From Paenibacillus jilunlii (lineage in GTDB: Bacteria; Bacillota; Bacilli; Paenibacillales; Paenibacillaceae), in contig NZ_FNGM01000001.1 in the NCBI RefSeq assembly GCF_900102965.1, forward strand, positions 349,164 to 413,163: 64,000 nucleotides of DNA. The letters run 5' to 3'. Below are positions 36,172 through 45,132 of this stretch, piece by piece. A program made the translations under genes and the position numbers. A model generated the notes under the pieces. The model searched no databases, was not told where the DNA came from, and saw only the letters and a program-made list of their open reading frames with translations. Every line of letters begins with the position of its first letter. Positions within the stretch are counted from its first letter, which is position 1.

Positions 36172-37380
36172 ATTAAATCTAAGGAAAAACTAAAAACATA
36201 CTCCTTGCTGTCAGTTGCGTTATTAATTTCTTCAGGACCGGTAATCGCCGCTAATATTCCGGCGATAGCGCAGGATTTTCCTGCTATTTCTCTGACACAG
36301 GTAGGGTTACTGACTACAATACCTTCCCTGTTTGTCATTTTTGGTGTTCTAATCGGGAATCGGCTGGAACTGTGGATCGGAAAGAAGAGAACCATTTTAA
36401 CAGGGTTAGGATTCGTATTCATTGCAGGGACATTCCCGGCATTGAAGCACGATATTTTTTCATTGTTATTCGTTTCCCGCTGTTTGTTTGGTCTGGGTAT
36501 AGGTTTATTTAACCGGTTAATCATTCAGATGATCAGCGACATATACCAGAATAATCCTGGAAAACAGGCATCTTTAATTGGACTCGAGAGTGCCTTTGAA
36601 GGATTGGGAGGTATCGGTCTGACGCTATTCGTGGGCCAATTATTAAAAATTAACTGGTACACATCATTTTATGTTTATGCATTGGCACTTCCCATTTTTG
36701 CAGCATTCCTTTTCTTTGTTCCGGCTGATAAAAAGGAGCTAGAGAAAAGCAGGGCGGAGCAACAAACAAAGACCTCAGACCATCCAAGTAATAGAAGACC
36801 TTTACGAGTGATGATTGGCTTTGGCATTTTATTGTTTGTAATTGTAACTATTTTTATCAACTACAATATCCAGATTACTCCTTTGATTATGGAGAGAAAT
36901 ATTGGGAACGCGACGAATGGCAGCAATATGATTGCCTTTATAGGTTTAGGAGCCTTTATTGCCGGCTTCTCTTTTGGCAAATTATATAAATATCTCGGGA
37001 ACTATATTGTACCTTTAGCCATCCTTTTACTTGGAGTATCCATGTTTGTAACGACGATCTCACAGAGTGTTTTTCTTACTACATTTTGTTCAATGGTTAT
37101 CGGTTTTTCATTTCGGTGTATCATGCCTTATTTGCTGCATACATTTACGCAGCAAATTGCGAAAATGGCAAAATTGGGCACTACGATCGTGTTGGTCGCT
37201 TATAACTTAGGAGCCACACTTTCACCTTATGAAGGGACATTGATTAGACAACTATTTTATATCCCTAGTATACAATCATTGGTTTCCACTAATGCAGTTA
37301 TTCTCTTATTGATTGCCATAACTGGTTTTGGTGTAGCTTACGTAAATCAAAAAAGAAAAGTGTTCAAAGAATTCGTCTAA
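36172..37380 (+). CDS. MFS transporter, probably with a rare ATT start
   Basis: This is a 12-helix major facilitator exporter of about 402 residues, with SSGPVIAANIPAIAQDFPAIS early and the loop motif GNRLELWIGKKR. No ATG, GTG or TTG exists in frame between the upstream stop (36133) and a TTG at 36205 inside helix 1. The codon ATT at 36172 lies 10 bases after AAAAGGAG and would give the usual basic N terminus (xKSKEKLKTYSLLSV). I therefore propose ATT as the start; TTG 36205 is the alternative. It lies 36 bases after the MerR gene and is probably co-transcribed; the cargo is unknown. Confidence 0.8.
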   Translation: MKSKEKLKTYSLLSVALLISSGPVIAANIPAIAQDFPAISLTQVGLLTTIPSLFVIFGVLIGNRLELWIGKKRTILTGLGFVFIAGTFPALKHDIFSLLFVSRCLFGLGIGLFNRLIIQMISDIYQNNPGKQASLIGLESAFEGLGGIGLTLFVGQLLKINWYTSFYVYALALPIFAAFLFFVPADKKELEKSRAEQQTKTSDHPSNRRPLRVMIGFGILLFVIVTIFINYNIQITPLIMERNIGNATNGSNMIAFIGLGAFIAGFSFGKLYKYLGNYIVPLAILLLGVSMFVTTISQSVFLTTFCSMVIGFSFRCIMPYLLHTFTQQIAKMAKLGTTIVLVAYNLGATLSPYEGTLIRQLFYIPSIQSLVSTNAVILLLIAITGFGVAYVNQKRKVFKEFV

Positions 37381-37409
37381 CGAAGCAGCTCGTTAATCTG
37401 GGGAAAGCG

Positions 37410-38594
37410 GTGAAGCATACAGTGTTTGACTTTGATAAAATGACTAATCGTTTGGGCACGAACTCTTATAAATGGGATATTAATTCCAACGAGCTTGCGC
37501 TGTGGGTGGCAGACATGGATTTCGAGATATCTCCAGTGATCGTAGAGGCTCTGCAGAAGAGATTAGACCATAAGATCTTGGGTTACACCATGGTACCTGA
37601 TACGTACTATAATGCGGTTGCAGAGTGGTGGAGAAGGAGGCATCAATTTCAGATACAACAGGAATGGATTATGTTCTGTACTGGTGTCGTCCCGGCGATT
37701 TCCTCCATTGTGCGTAAAATGACCAAAGTTAATGAGAAAGTGCTGGTGCTGGCTCCAGTCTATAATATCTTTTATAACTCGATCGTGAATAATCAGCGAA
37801 AAGTTCTTACGAGCGAACTGGTCTATAAGGATCAAAGGTATTCCATCGACTTCACCGATCTTGAAGAGAAACTAGCCGACCCTGAAACAACACTTCTGAT
37901 TTTCTGCAACCCGCATAATCCAGTAGGCAAAGTGTGGGACAAACAAACACTTGAGACAATCGGCAACCTTTGTATTAAACATCATGTCCTGATCCTTTCT
38001 GATGAAATTCATTGTGATTTAACGCATCCTGGCTACCGTTATACTCCCTTTGCTTCAGTATCCGAAGAGATAGCCCTGAATAGTATCACGTGTGTGGCTC
38101 CAACCAAAACATTTAATCTGGCAGGACTCCAAACGTCATCTATTATCGTACCTAATCCGAAGCTGCGGGCGCTTGTGAATCGTGGCATCAATACCGATGA
38201 AGTGGCCGAACCCAATGCTTTTGCAATTGAAGGAGCCATTTCTGCTTTTACAGAAGGGGAACCTTGGCTTGACGCATTGCTGGAATATTTAATGGGCAAT
38301 AAGCAATGGATTGAATATTTTATTGCAACAGAGCTTCCAGAGCTTAAAGTCATTCATTCTGAGGCTACCTACCTGGCGTGGATTGATTGCACAGCTGTAA
38401 CTAATGATTCGAAAGCTTTAGGTGAATTTATAAGAAGAGAAACCGGGTTGTATATTTCTGAAGGAGCCATTTTTGGCGGGAATGGACAAGGGTTCATTAG
38501 AATGAACTACGCCTGTCCCAAAACGCGTCTGGAAGATGGCTTGCAGCGTTTGAAGCGGGGGATTGAGATTTTTCACAAAGCTAAAAAAGGCTGA
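37410..38594 (+). CDS. PatB/MalY-type PLP-dependent cystathionine beta-lyase
   Basis: This 394-residue fold type I aminotransferase-like enzyme cleaves C-S bonds, as PatB and MalY do with cystathionine. Motifs: ALWVADMDFE near the N terminus, CNPHNPVGKVW, LSDEIHCDLTHPG with the PLP-binding Asp, and APTKTFNLAGLQ with the Schiff-base Lys. The start is GTG 37410, preceded by GGGGAAAGC. It follows the MFS gene by 29 bases, so the MerR-MFS-lyase genes may form one unit, perhaps for sulfur compound handling and export. Its cytoplasmic location is inferred from the lack of a signal. Confidence 0.9.
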   Translation: MKHTVFDFDKMTNRLGTNSYKWDINSNELALWVADMDFEISPVIVEALQKRLDHKILGYTMVPDTYYNAVAEWWRRRHQFQIQQEWIMFCTGVVPAISSIVRKMTKVNEKVLVLAPVYNIFYNSIVNNQRKVLTSELVYKDQRYSIDFTDLEEKLADPETTLLIFCNPHNPVGKVWDKQTLETIGNLCIKHHVLILSDEIHCDLTHPGYRYTPFASVSEEIALNSITCVAPTKTFNLAGLQTSSIIVPNPKLRALVNRGINTDEVAEPNAFAIEGAISAFTEGEPWLDALLEYLMGNKQWIEYFIATELPELKVIHSEATYLAWIDCTAVTNDSKALGEFIRRETGLYISEGAIFGGNGQGFIRMNYACPKTRLEDGLQRLKRGIEIFHKAKKG

Positions 38595-38752
38595 ACTGCT
38601 AATGTCCACTAAAAAAGGACGCTAAGCCTGCCTATAATAACGATCCGTCTTCAGCATGCCCCCGTTGATTTTGGAGCGGTGGGGAATCCCTGCGGCCGGG
38701 AAGCCCCGTGTTGTTATTCACCCCCCAGGGTGATTTTGTTCCTGTTAGAGAT

Positions 38753-39370
38753 TTACAAGTTTTTATAATGCTTGACGTCCCCATGCAGTATAATCTCAGC
38801 AACATCATCCGTGATATCGATCCTTGAAAGGCTAGTTGGAAGGATTTCGGGCGATTTCCATAGCTGCTTCATTTCGCTTCCGGCAAAATGAGCCATCAGC
38901 ATTTTGACTACAATGGTATGCGTAACAATGAGCACCGATTTCCCGGGGTGTTTCTGCACAATTTCATTTAAGAATCCAATGGCTCTGTCATGCACCTGCG
39001 TATACGTTTCGCTGTCAGTTATTGCAAACTTCTCGGGGTCGTTCCAAAAAAGATTCCATTGCTCAGGAAACTGGGCTTCCACGTCAGCGTGAACGCGTCC
39101 TTCCCAGATCCCAAACCCCATTTCCATCAGCGCTTCGGAAGTTTCCAATGGGATATTCCTGTCCCCGCAAATTAATTCTGCCGTTCGTATAGCCCGGGGA
39201 CTCGGGCTCGTGTAGACAATGTCTAAAGGGACAGCATCCAAGGCGGTTTTTAAGCTTTTTGCCTGACGGACTCCGCGTTCTGTTAAGGGGGAATCTTCAA
39301 AACCCTGCATGCGGTGCACAACGTTCCATTCCGTTTCACCGTGTCGCGTTAAATACAGTTTTATACTCAT
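38753..39370 (-). CDS. Histidine phosphatase (phosphoglycerate-mutase-like) family protein
   Basis: The 205-residue enzyme has the N-terminal catalytic motif LYLTRHGETEWN with the phosphohistidine, the Arg in SPSPRAIRTAE and the second catalytic His in VLIVTHTIVVKML. It is a broad-specificity cytoplasmic phosphatase of the GpmB/PhoE/CobC type; the actual substrate cannot be read. I start it at the ATG at 39370, eight bases after GGAGG, rather than 39388. It is a single leftward gene flanked by intergenic DNA on both sides. Confidence 0.88.
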   Translation of the reverse strand: MSIKLYLTRHGETEWNVVHRMQGFEDSPLTERGVRQAKSLKTALDAVPLDIVYTSPSPRAIRTAELICGDRNIPLETSEALMEMGFGIWEGRVHADVEAQFPEQWNLFWNDPEKFAITDSETYTQVHDRAIGFLNEIVQKHPGKSVLIVTHTIVVKMLMAHFAGSEMKQLWKSPEILPTSLSRIDITDDVAEIILHGDVKHYKNL

Positions 39371-39416
39371 AAAAATGGCCTCCATCAATATTGGCTGTTA
39401 ACATCATTATGTATGA

Positions 39417-39656
39417 ATTCGGAAAAGTCATCAACAAAATCAGGAGCTGGATAAGGAATCAGCCCGCTTTCAAGTTGTTGGATACGAATACTTATACTTG
39501 TCTGGACCTATTCCAATTTTACACGATATCTTGGAGGGATTACAATTAATTAAAAAGGGGAATCCCAAGCTAGGTCTTAGGTTAGCCAACGGCCAATCCG
39601 CTGCGGAAATCGTCAGGAGAAACGGTTCTGATTCGAACATACGTATTCGCAAATGA
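39417..39656 (+). pseudogene. Possible degenerate coding remnant
   Basis: An open frame of 79 codons without a usable ATG start reads as protein-like (for example LSGPIPILHDILEGLQLIKK and RLANGQSAAEIVRRNG) and stops just before the hydrolase gene. It may be the C-terminal scrap of a lost gene; I do not recognise the family. Confidence 0.2.
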
Positions 39657-39675
39657 GGAAATAGGAGGGTTTAAC

Positions 39676-40533
39676 TTGACGGAGTATCATTATTTAGAGG
39701 TAGAAGGCTTAAATGTTTTTTACCGGGAGGCTGGTGATCCCGGCAAACCGGTAATTTTATTGCTCCATGGTTTTCCCACTTCAAGTCACATGTTCCGGGA
39801 TTTAATACCGGTTTTAGCAGAAGGCTATCACGTAATTGCTCCTGATTATCCGGGATTCGGGCAAACAACATCACCTGATAGAAGCTCATTTAGTTATACA
39901 TTTGACCATCTGACTGAAATTATTGCAGCCTTTATTGAACGGCTGGGACTTACTAAGTATGCCCTGTATGTCTTTGATTATGGGGCGCCTATTGGCTTTC
40001 GTTTAGCCATGAACCACCCAGATGATGTTACGGCGATAATTAGCCAGAATGGTAATATATACGAGGAGGGTTTAGGTAAGAAGTGGGCTGCGCGGGCAGA
40101 ATATTGGCGTAATCCAACACCTCAAAAAAGAGAAAGTTATCGGAGCGCATTTGAAGCTGATACGATTAAGAGTCAATATCTTGATGGAACACAAGCTAAT
40201 CGGGTTTCTCCTGATGGTTATAATCTGGATATTGCATATATGTCCCGGTCTGAAAATGATGAAAAACAATTAGATTTAATTTTTGATTACCAGAATAATA
40301 TCAAGATGTATCCACTCTTTCAGCAGTATCTTCGCGAATATCAACCGCCAGTTTTGGCAGCTTGGGGTAAAAACGATGTTTCATTTATTCCTGAGGGGGC
40401 TAACGCCTTTAAAAAAGATGTGCCTGATGCCGAGATTCATCTGTTAGATACCGGCCATTTTGCATTGGAAACACATGCGAATGAAATAGGGGAACTTATT
40501 GGGGCTTTCTTAAAGAAATATGATATCTTGTGA
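39676..40533 (+). CDS. Alpha/beta hydrolase of the epoxide hydrolase/haloalkane dehalogenase type
   Basis: The 285-residue hydrolase has the oxyanion motif LLHGFPTSSHMFRDL, a nucleophile elbow YVFDYGAPIG in which Asp replaces the usual Ser, and the C-terminal catalytic His in DTGHFALETH. An Asp nucleophile is the hallmark of epoxide hydrolases and haloalkane dehalogenases, so ester hydrolysis is less likely. Translation starts at TTG 39676, behind AGGAGGG. The gene stands alone and ends about 25 bases before a strong hairpin. It closes the AT-rich accessory block. Confidence 0.85.
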   Translation: MTEYHYLEVEGLNVFYREAGDPGKPVILLLHGFPTSSHMFRDLIPVLAEGYHVIAPDYPGFGQTTSPDRSSFSYTFDHLTEIIAAFIERLGLTKYALYVFDYGAPIGFRLAMNHPDDVTAIISQNGNIYEEGLGKKWAARAEYWRNPTPQKRESYRSAFEADTIKSQYLDGTQANRVSPDGYNLDIAYMSRSENDEKQLDLIFDYQNNIKMYPLFQQYLREYQPPVLAAWGKNDVSFIPEGANAFKKDVPDAEIHLLDTGHFALETHANEIGELIGAFLKKYDIL

Positions 40534-40558
40534 GATAAATGGACTTGGTCACATAAAA

Positions 40559-40601
40559 CTTCTAGTACAAGCAATCCAGAACCAATTGCTTGTACTAGAA
40601 G
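40559..40601 (-). terminator. Hairpin terminator between hydrolase and sensor kinase genes
   Basis: A perfect 17-bp stem (40559-40575 with 40585-40601) is followed on the minus strand by AAGTTTTATGT, so it best serves the leftward kinase transcript and may also stop the hydrolase one. Confidence 0.75.
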
Positions 40602-40621
40602 CCTGGATACGCTGCCGCTCG

Positions 40622-41968
40622 TTAGTTGCAAAGCTGTGGTGGGGACAGAGCAGATTCCTTCACGGGCAAACGGATGTGGACACAATACATATCTCCGGTT
40701 CGTGTGACGGCCAGGGTCCCCTTGTGGTTTTTGATAATTTTCTCACATGTTTTCATGCCGATGCCTGTGCCGCTTACCCTTTCCAGGTTAGGGCTGATAT
40801 GATTTTGAATATCCAGCCATAACCATTGATTGGCAAGAGAGCATTTAATAATTACGGGTTTCGATGTTTCCGCATATTTTGTAATGTTGGAAAAGAGATT
40901 ATCAAACACTCTGCGCACGGCAAGCAAATTGATGTCGATCTGAAAGGGGGCGCTGCAGGGAAGATACTCAAATTGAATCCCGTGATTTTGCAGTCCCAGC
41001 AGCTGCTCATCCATTAGCTGATCAATCAATGGCATTCCGTCGAAGGTGTCCAGCGCCAAATCTTCCTCTTCGGTATTAAACACTGTAAAATACTCAAACA
41101 ATTGGTCTGACAGCGTTTTGATTTGATAGGCTTTTTCGCGGCTGTTGTGAATATACTTGTTCAGGTTGTCTTCGGTGCCATATTTTTGGTACGCAATGAT
41201 ATCCAGATAACCTACAAGCGCTGTGAGCGGTGTTCTCAGATCATGTGACATCGCCGTAACCAGTTCACTGTTGGCCAACCTCGCCCGGTCTTCACTGTTC
41301 AGTCTTTCCATAAAGGATTTTCTCATTTCATTGATGCTTTGAGCCAGTGAAGATAGCTCATCATCGCCGCTGACTGTAATGGGGTAATCCAGATTGCCCC
41401 CCTCCAGTATTTTGATTTCATTTTCCAGTACTCCGATATAAGAAGTTTTCCGGTTGATAAAGAACAACATGATGCAGATAAAGCAGATAAAGGAGAGGGC
41501 GAGGGTTACATAGCTAATGATAGAAAAATACTTGTATTCAAAAAAGCATTCCATATATAGCTGGACGTTGGTGTCGGCAAAAGCGACAGGCACAAGCGGA
41601 ATCCCTTTGAGAACCGGGTTTATTATGTAATTCTCGTCTCCGGCAGCAGCCTCTTCACGATCCGAGCTGTATACCAGGTTATGATCTTTGAAAAGAAAGA
41701 CCGATACATATTCCATTTTGCCCACCCATTTGGTTAGCTGCTCATGATCGCTCAAGGCCAGCCTGTTATCGGACACATATTCCTTGAATTCGGCAATGGC
41801 TTGATTTTTTTGATTCTCCATGAAGGTGCTTTTATTGAAATAGTCCCCCATAAGGTCCTCCGCAGTGAATTGCAGCAACAGAAAGATGCCTGCAGAGACT
41901 ATGAACGAGAACAACAGAGATAGAATTAATTTGTTCCTCAGCTTGCCGGATACGGGCTTCCTAATCAA
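40622..41968 (-). CDS. Sensor histidine kinase
   Basis: The 448-residue membrane kinase has two transmembrane segments (about 12-32 and 150-172) bracketing an extracytoplasmic sensor, a HAMP-like linker, the H box MSHDLRTPLTAL (phosphoacceptor His near residue 245) and an ATPase domain ending in GTGIGMKTCEKIIKNHKG. The start codon is TTG 41968, overlapping the end of the response-regulator gene by eight bases, so the pair is coupled. The divergent DedA and phosphatidylserine-synthase genes suggest it senses envelope stress. The G2 box is abbreviated but functional-looking. Confidence 0.92.
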   Translation of the reverse strand: MIRKPVSGKLRNKLILSLLFSFIVSAGIFLLLQFTAEDLMGDYFNKSTFMENQKNQAIAEFKEYVSDNRLALSDHEQLTKWVGKMEYVSVFLFKDHNLVYSSDREEAAAGDENYIINPVLKGIPLVPVAFADTNVQLYMECFFEYKYFSIISYVTLALSFICFICIMLFFINRKTSYIGVLENEIKILEGGNLDYPITVSGDDELSSLAQSINEMRKSFMERLNSEDRARLANSELVTAMSHDLRTPLTALVGYLDIIAYQKYGTEDNLNKYIHNSREKAYQIKTLSDQLFEYFTVFNTEEEDLALDTFDGMPLIDQLMDEQLLGLQNHGIQFEYLPCSAPFQIDINLLAVRRVFDNLFSNITKYAETSKPVIIKCSLANQWLWLDIQNHISPNLERVSGTGIGMKTCEKIIKNHKGTLAVTRTGDMYCVHIRLPVKESALSPPQLCN

Positions 41969-42659
41969 TGCGATACCCCTTCCCCCAGACGGTTTTGATA
42001 TACTCTGGGTTCTGCGGATCGGCCTCCAATTTGCTTCTCAGATTGCGGATATGCACCATGACCGTATTGTTGCAGCTATAGAAATAAGGCTCGTTCCACA
42101 CGCTCTCATATAGATTTTGTGCAGAAAATATTTTCTTCCGGTTCTGTGCCAGCAGCAGCAGAATTTGATATTCAATTTCGGTCAGCGTAAGCTCTTGCTG
42201 GGCCATAGCCACCTCATTGGAGGCGGTATTGATGGTCAAATCATGAATGCGGATGCTGCCTGGAGAAGTCACGCTGTCTTTTCCTTTATAGACGTAATAT
42301 CTTCTCAGCAGCGCCTTTACCCTGGAGACCAGCTCAGTATAGGAAAAGGGTTTGGAGAGGTAGTCGTCGCTTCCCGCAGAGAAGGCCATGTATTTATCGG
42401 AGTCTTGCGTTTTTGCTGTTAAAAATAATATAGGAGCGCTTGATTTCTCGCGGATCTCCACACATGCCTTAAATCCGGATTTTCCAGGCATCATAATATC
42501 AAGGATGAATAAATCTATCGTTTCATCGACCTTATGGACCGCATCATCTCCGTCTACCGCTTCGATTACATTGTAGCCCTCGCTTTTTAATAACACACGG
42601 ACAATCTCCCGGATCTCATCGTTGTCATCTGCGATCAGAATATTCGTTGTATGGTTCAT
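41961..42659 (-). CDS. OmpR/PhoB-family response regulator
   Basis: The 232-residue regulator has a receiver domain (1-120; Asp11/Asp12 and phosphoacceptor Asp54 in LFILDIMMPG) and a C-terminal winged helix (about 135-232) ending in YIKTVWGKGYRID. The ATG at 42659 follows CGGAGG by six to seven bases; the longer frame from 42695 adds 12 residues that overlap this signal. It is first in the leftward pair with the kinase. Four CTTAAG-like direct repeats at about 11-base spacing lie between it and the divergent DedA gene and are its likely binding sites. Confidence 0.93.
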   Translation of the reverse strand: MNHTTNILIADDNDEIREIVRVLLKSEGYNVIEAVDGDDAVHKVDETIDLFILDIMMPGKSGFKACVEIREKSSAPILFLTAKTQDSDKYMAFSAGSDDYLSKPFSYTELVSRVKALLRRYYVYKGKDSVTSPGSIRIHDLTINTASNEVAMAQQELTLTEIEYQILLLLAQNRKKIFSAQNLYESVWNEPYFYSCNNTVMVHIRNLRSKLEADPQNPEYIKTVWGKGYRID

Positions 42660-42724
42660 TGATCTTCCTCCGTTCGCTCTCAGTATATAATTCAATATTG
42701 ATTTAATCTAGCGGATAGAGAGGA

Positions 42725-42779
42725 CTTAAGAATTCTTAAGATTCTCTTTAGGTCATCCTTAAGAACCTCCCCGTATACT
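42725..42779 (+). promoter_or_regulatory. Direct-repeat binding site and promoter of the DedA-pssA unit
   Basis: CTTAAG (42725), CTTAAG (42735), CTTTAG (42746) and CTTAAG (42758) recur every 10-12 bases, the pattern used by OmpR-type dimers. The first two form a perfect 16-bp palindrome. A TATACT -10 element is at 42774-42779 with no good -35, as in activated promoters. Confidence 0.65.
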
Positions 42780-42814
42780 GCGAACTACAATACGTAAGAA
42801 AGGATCATCTACTT

Positions 42815-43513
42815 ATGGCCCCATCCAGAAAAATCTTTATCGGCAGAATATCCTTGTTAATATTGGCGGGTTTGGCAGTTGCTCTAATGCTGAAATATCT
42901 GCCGGATATCCTTGAATTGACCGCGTCCTTCGATGAATTCCGCAAGTATGTCCTCTCAAGCGGCAAATGGGGACCGGTGATATTAAGCCTGTTCCAAATT
43001 CTCCAAACCGTAATTGCCCCGATTCCGGGGGAGGTCGTGCAAATTGCCGGAGGCTACATTTATGGCGTCACACTGGGAACAGTTTATGTAACGGCCGGGA
43101 TGCTGTTAGGCTCAGCGATTGCCTTTTATTTCACCAGATTTATGGGAGGCTTCCTGGTTGGAAGATTAATCGAAAAGAAAAAGCTTAAGTGGATGACAGA
43201 TATGATGGAGAGAAAGAATTTTTCGGTATTTTTGTTTATTTTCTTCCTGATTCCCGGGCTGCCCAAGGATTTATTGGTGTATATTGCAGGGCTGACGCCG
43301 ATGAAGCCGCTCAGGTTCTTCGGAATACTGCTTGCGGGAAGATTGCCTTGGCTGATCGCATCTGTAGCGGTCGGGTCCAACATTTATCAGAAAAACTATA
43401 CCTCCACCATCATCCTTTCCGTGCTGGCTTTGCTGGCTTTCGTATTGGGATTTATTTATAAGGATAAGCTGATTCACAAATTCGGGGCCGGCAAGAGCGC
43501 CGGCCGTTCATAA
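42815..43513 (+). CDS. TVP38/TMEM64 (DedA-like, VTT domain) membrane protein
   Basis: The 232-residue polytopic protein has about six hydrophobic segments and the VTT-domain signatures PGEVVQIAGGYIYG and FFLIPGLPKDLLVYIAGLTP followed by GRLPWLIASVAVGSN. Members of this superfamily have been linked to phospholipid or undecaprenyl-phosphate translocation. The phosphatidylserine synthase gene begins 25 bases later, so I infer a role in moving aminophospholipids across the membrane. Its promoter region carries the putative response-regulator repeats. The ATG at 42815 has AAAGGATCA upstream. Confidence 0.88.
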   Translation: MAPSRKIFIGRISLLILAGLAVALMLKYLPDILELTASFDEFRKYVLSSGKWGPVILSLFQILQTVIAPIPGEVVQIAGGYIYGVTLGTVYVTAGMLLGSAIAFYFTRFMGGFLVGRLIEKKKLKWMTDMMERKNFSVFLFIFFLIPGLPKDLLVYIAGLTPMKPLRFFGILLAGRLPWLIASVAVGSNIYQKNYTSTIILSVLALLAFVLGFIYKDKLIHKFGAGKSAGRS

Positions 43514-43538
43514 TTTATTGCTGAAGGCGGAGAGAAGT

Positions 43539-44060
43539 ATGCTTAAAAAGTCTATACCCAATGTGCTTACGTTCCTGAATTTATCGTTTGGGGTTCTGGC
43601 CATACTTGAGATTATCAATGAGAACTACTTTATCAGCGGGGTGTTTCTAATTCTTGCGGCGGCAGTGGATAGATATGACGGGAGAATCGCCCGTTTCTTG
43701 AACGTATCCAGCACACTCGGCAAAGCACTGGATTCCCTGGCGGATCTGATCTCATTCGGAGTTGCGCCGGCGCTGTTAATCTTCTGCAAGTATAATTTTC
43801 TGAACCTGGGCTATATCAAAGGGATTGGCATCTGCGTGTTATTGTTGTATGTCATCAGCGGCTCTTATCGCTTGGCCAAATATAACATCAGTCATTTCGA
43901 CAATGTATTTATAGGCGTGCCCATTACCGTCGCGGGTTTTATTCTCGCCGCGTATTCATTGGCTGCCCCTATCAATAGTGCTTTTACAATGGGTTCTGTT
44001 GTGCTGTTGCTGTTCCTTGCCTACCTCATGGTCTCCAAATTTAAATTCAACAAAAAATAA
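43539..44060 (+). CDS. pssA: CDP-diacylglycerol-serine O-phosphatidyltransferase
   Basis: This 173-residue membrane enzyme makes phosphatidylserine, the precursor of phosphatidylethanolamine, from CDP-diacylglycerol and serine. It contains the full CDP-alcohol phosphatidyltransferase motif: D-x2-DG-x2-AR-x8-G-x3-D-x3-D, seen as DRYDGRIAR then GKALDSLAD, and about five hydrophobic helices. The ATG at 43539 follows GGCGGAGAG; an in-frame TTG at 43518 is weaker. It lies directly behind the DedA-like gene. No psd decarboxylase gene is adjacent, unlike in Bacillus subtilis. Confidence 0.88.
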   Translation: MLKKSIPNVLTFLNLSFGVLAILEIINENYFISGVFLILAAAVDRYDGRIARFLNVSSTLGKALDSLADLISFGVAPALLIFCKYNFLNLGYIKGIGICVLLLYVISGSYRLAKYNISHFDNVFIGVPITVAGFILAAYSLAAPINSAFTMGSVVLLLFLAYLMVSKFKFNKK

Positions 44061-44128
44061 ACCAACATGATGAATATGCTGGTTTAGGAGGAATTCAATG
44101 AAAAATTACCATGCCTAGCCTTGTAGTT

Positions 44129-44968
44129 TTACACCACACCCTGCTTCGCTTTCCCGCACTTAAGATTGTAAGTCCGTCCATACGCCTTGCCATATCTGAC
44201 GATCCGGTTAATCATGCTGCGGTCCTTCAGCTTGGTGAACGGACAGGGATCGGGGGCTGTATTGACTTCCAGAATCCATGGCTTCAGGTGCCGGTCCAGG
44301 GCAAGGTCCACGCCGATTTCCTGAAGGCCGGGATAGGCGGTGCTTAGCTGCCTGGCGGACTTCACGCCAATGTCATACATGGCTGCGATCAATGCTGTCC
44401 GCTTCTTCAGGCTGGTATAGGGTGTTAATAATACCTCAACCGGATAAATCGTTCCCCCTTGGCTGCCGTTGGTAACCACCTTGAGCGGATGCGCTACCCG
44501 TCCTGCCGCCCCTGTAGCTTCCCACTGGCCCTTGAGATTGCGCTGCACCATCACCCGGATATCGAAAGGACGGCCCTGGTGAACCAGGAGCCGGATTCCT
44601 TTTTGGACCAGATAGGACTTCCCTTGGGTTTCTCTATGGATTGCACGATATGCCGTGTCAAAATCAGAGAATTTGTGTATTTGCGTACCCGCCTGATAGC
44701 GGTAAGACATCCTAACCCTCGGGGTATGCTCCCCACTGTTTTTGCTTCTCAAGCTGCTGCCCGCTGTTTTTTCAACCCGCATCACCCCCTGCCCCAAAGA
44801 CCCGCAGCATGGCTTAACGTACACCATCTGATATTTTTGCAGCATCTCCTGAAGTACGCTCTGATTCATTTTTTTGGTTACCGGGATATGCCTTCTTAAC
44901 TCTTGGCTCCTGGCCAGCACCTTTGTTTTCGTCAGCTTGCTGGATATCCGCCGGATTTGCTCCTTCAC
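44129..44968 (-). CDS. YheC/YheD-family ATP-grasp protein
   Basis: The 279-residue protein belongs to the YheC/YheD family of endospore-coat-associated proteins, which have an ATP-grasp fold. Visible motifs are MVYVKPCCGSLGQGV (nucleotide-binding Lys), YLVQKGIRLL, RPFDIRVMVQR and the metal-binding EVNTAPDP near the C terminus. It starts at GTG 44968, six bases after GGAGG. It is a paralogue of the gene at 50866, and the two flank the diaminopropionate and GDP-mannose genes. An amide or ester ligase role in decorating a polymer is an inference; no activity is established for the family. Confidence 0.85.
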   Translation of the reverse strand: MKEQIRRISSKLTKTKVLARSQELRRHIPVTKKMNQSVLQEMLQKYQMVYVKPCCGSLGQGVMRVEKTAGSSLRSKNSGEHTPRVRMSYRYQAGTQIHKFSDFDTAYRAIHRETQGKSYLVQKGIRLLVHQGRPFDIRVMVQRNLKGQWEATGAAGRVAHPLKVVTNGSQGGTIYPVEVLLTPYTSLKKRTALIAAMYDIGVKSARQLSTAYPGLQEIGVDLALDRHLKPWILEVNTAPDPCPFTKLKDRSMINRIVRYGKAYGRTYNLKCGKAKQGVV

Positions 44969-45132
44969 TCTATCCCTCCGTCTCAATTAGTCTATATAGG
45001 CTATATTACGGTAACAAGTCAGCTTTGGATTGGGCGCCGCGCAATAAAAGAACACACCATAGGCGTTCTACATATGATTATTGCAGGTGATTATCTAATG
45101 AGGCTGCAGATGCGGCGGAGCAGGAGGCGGCT

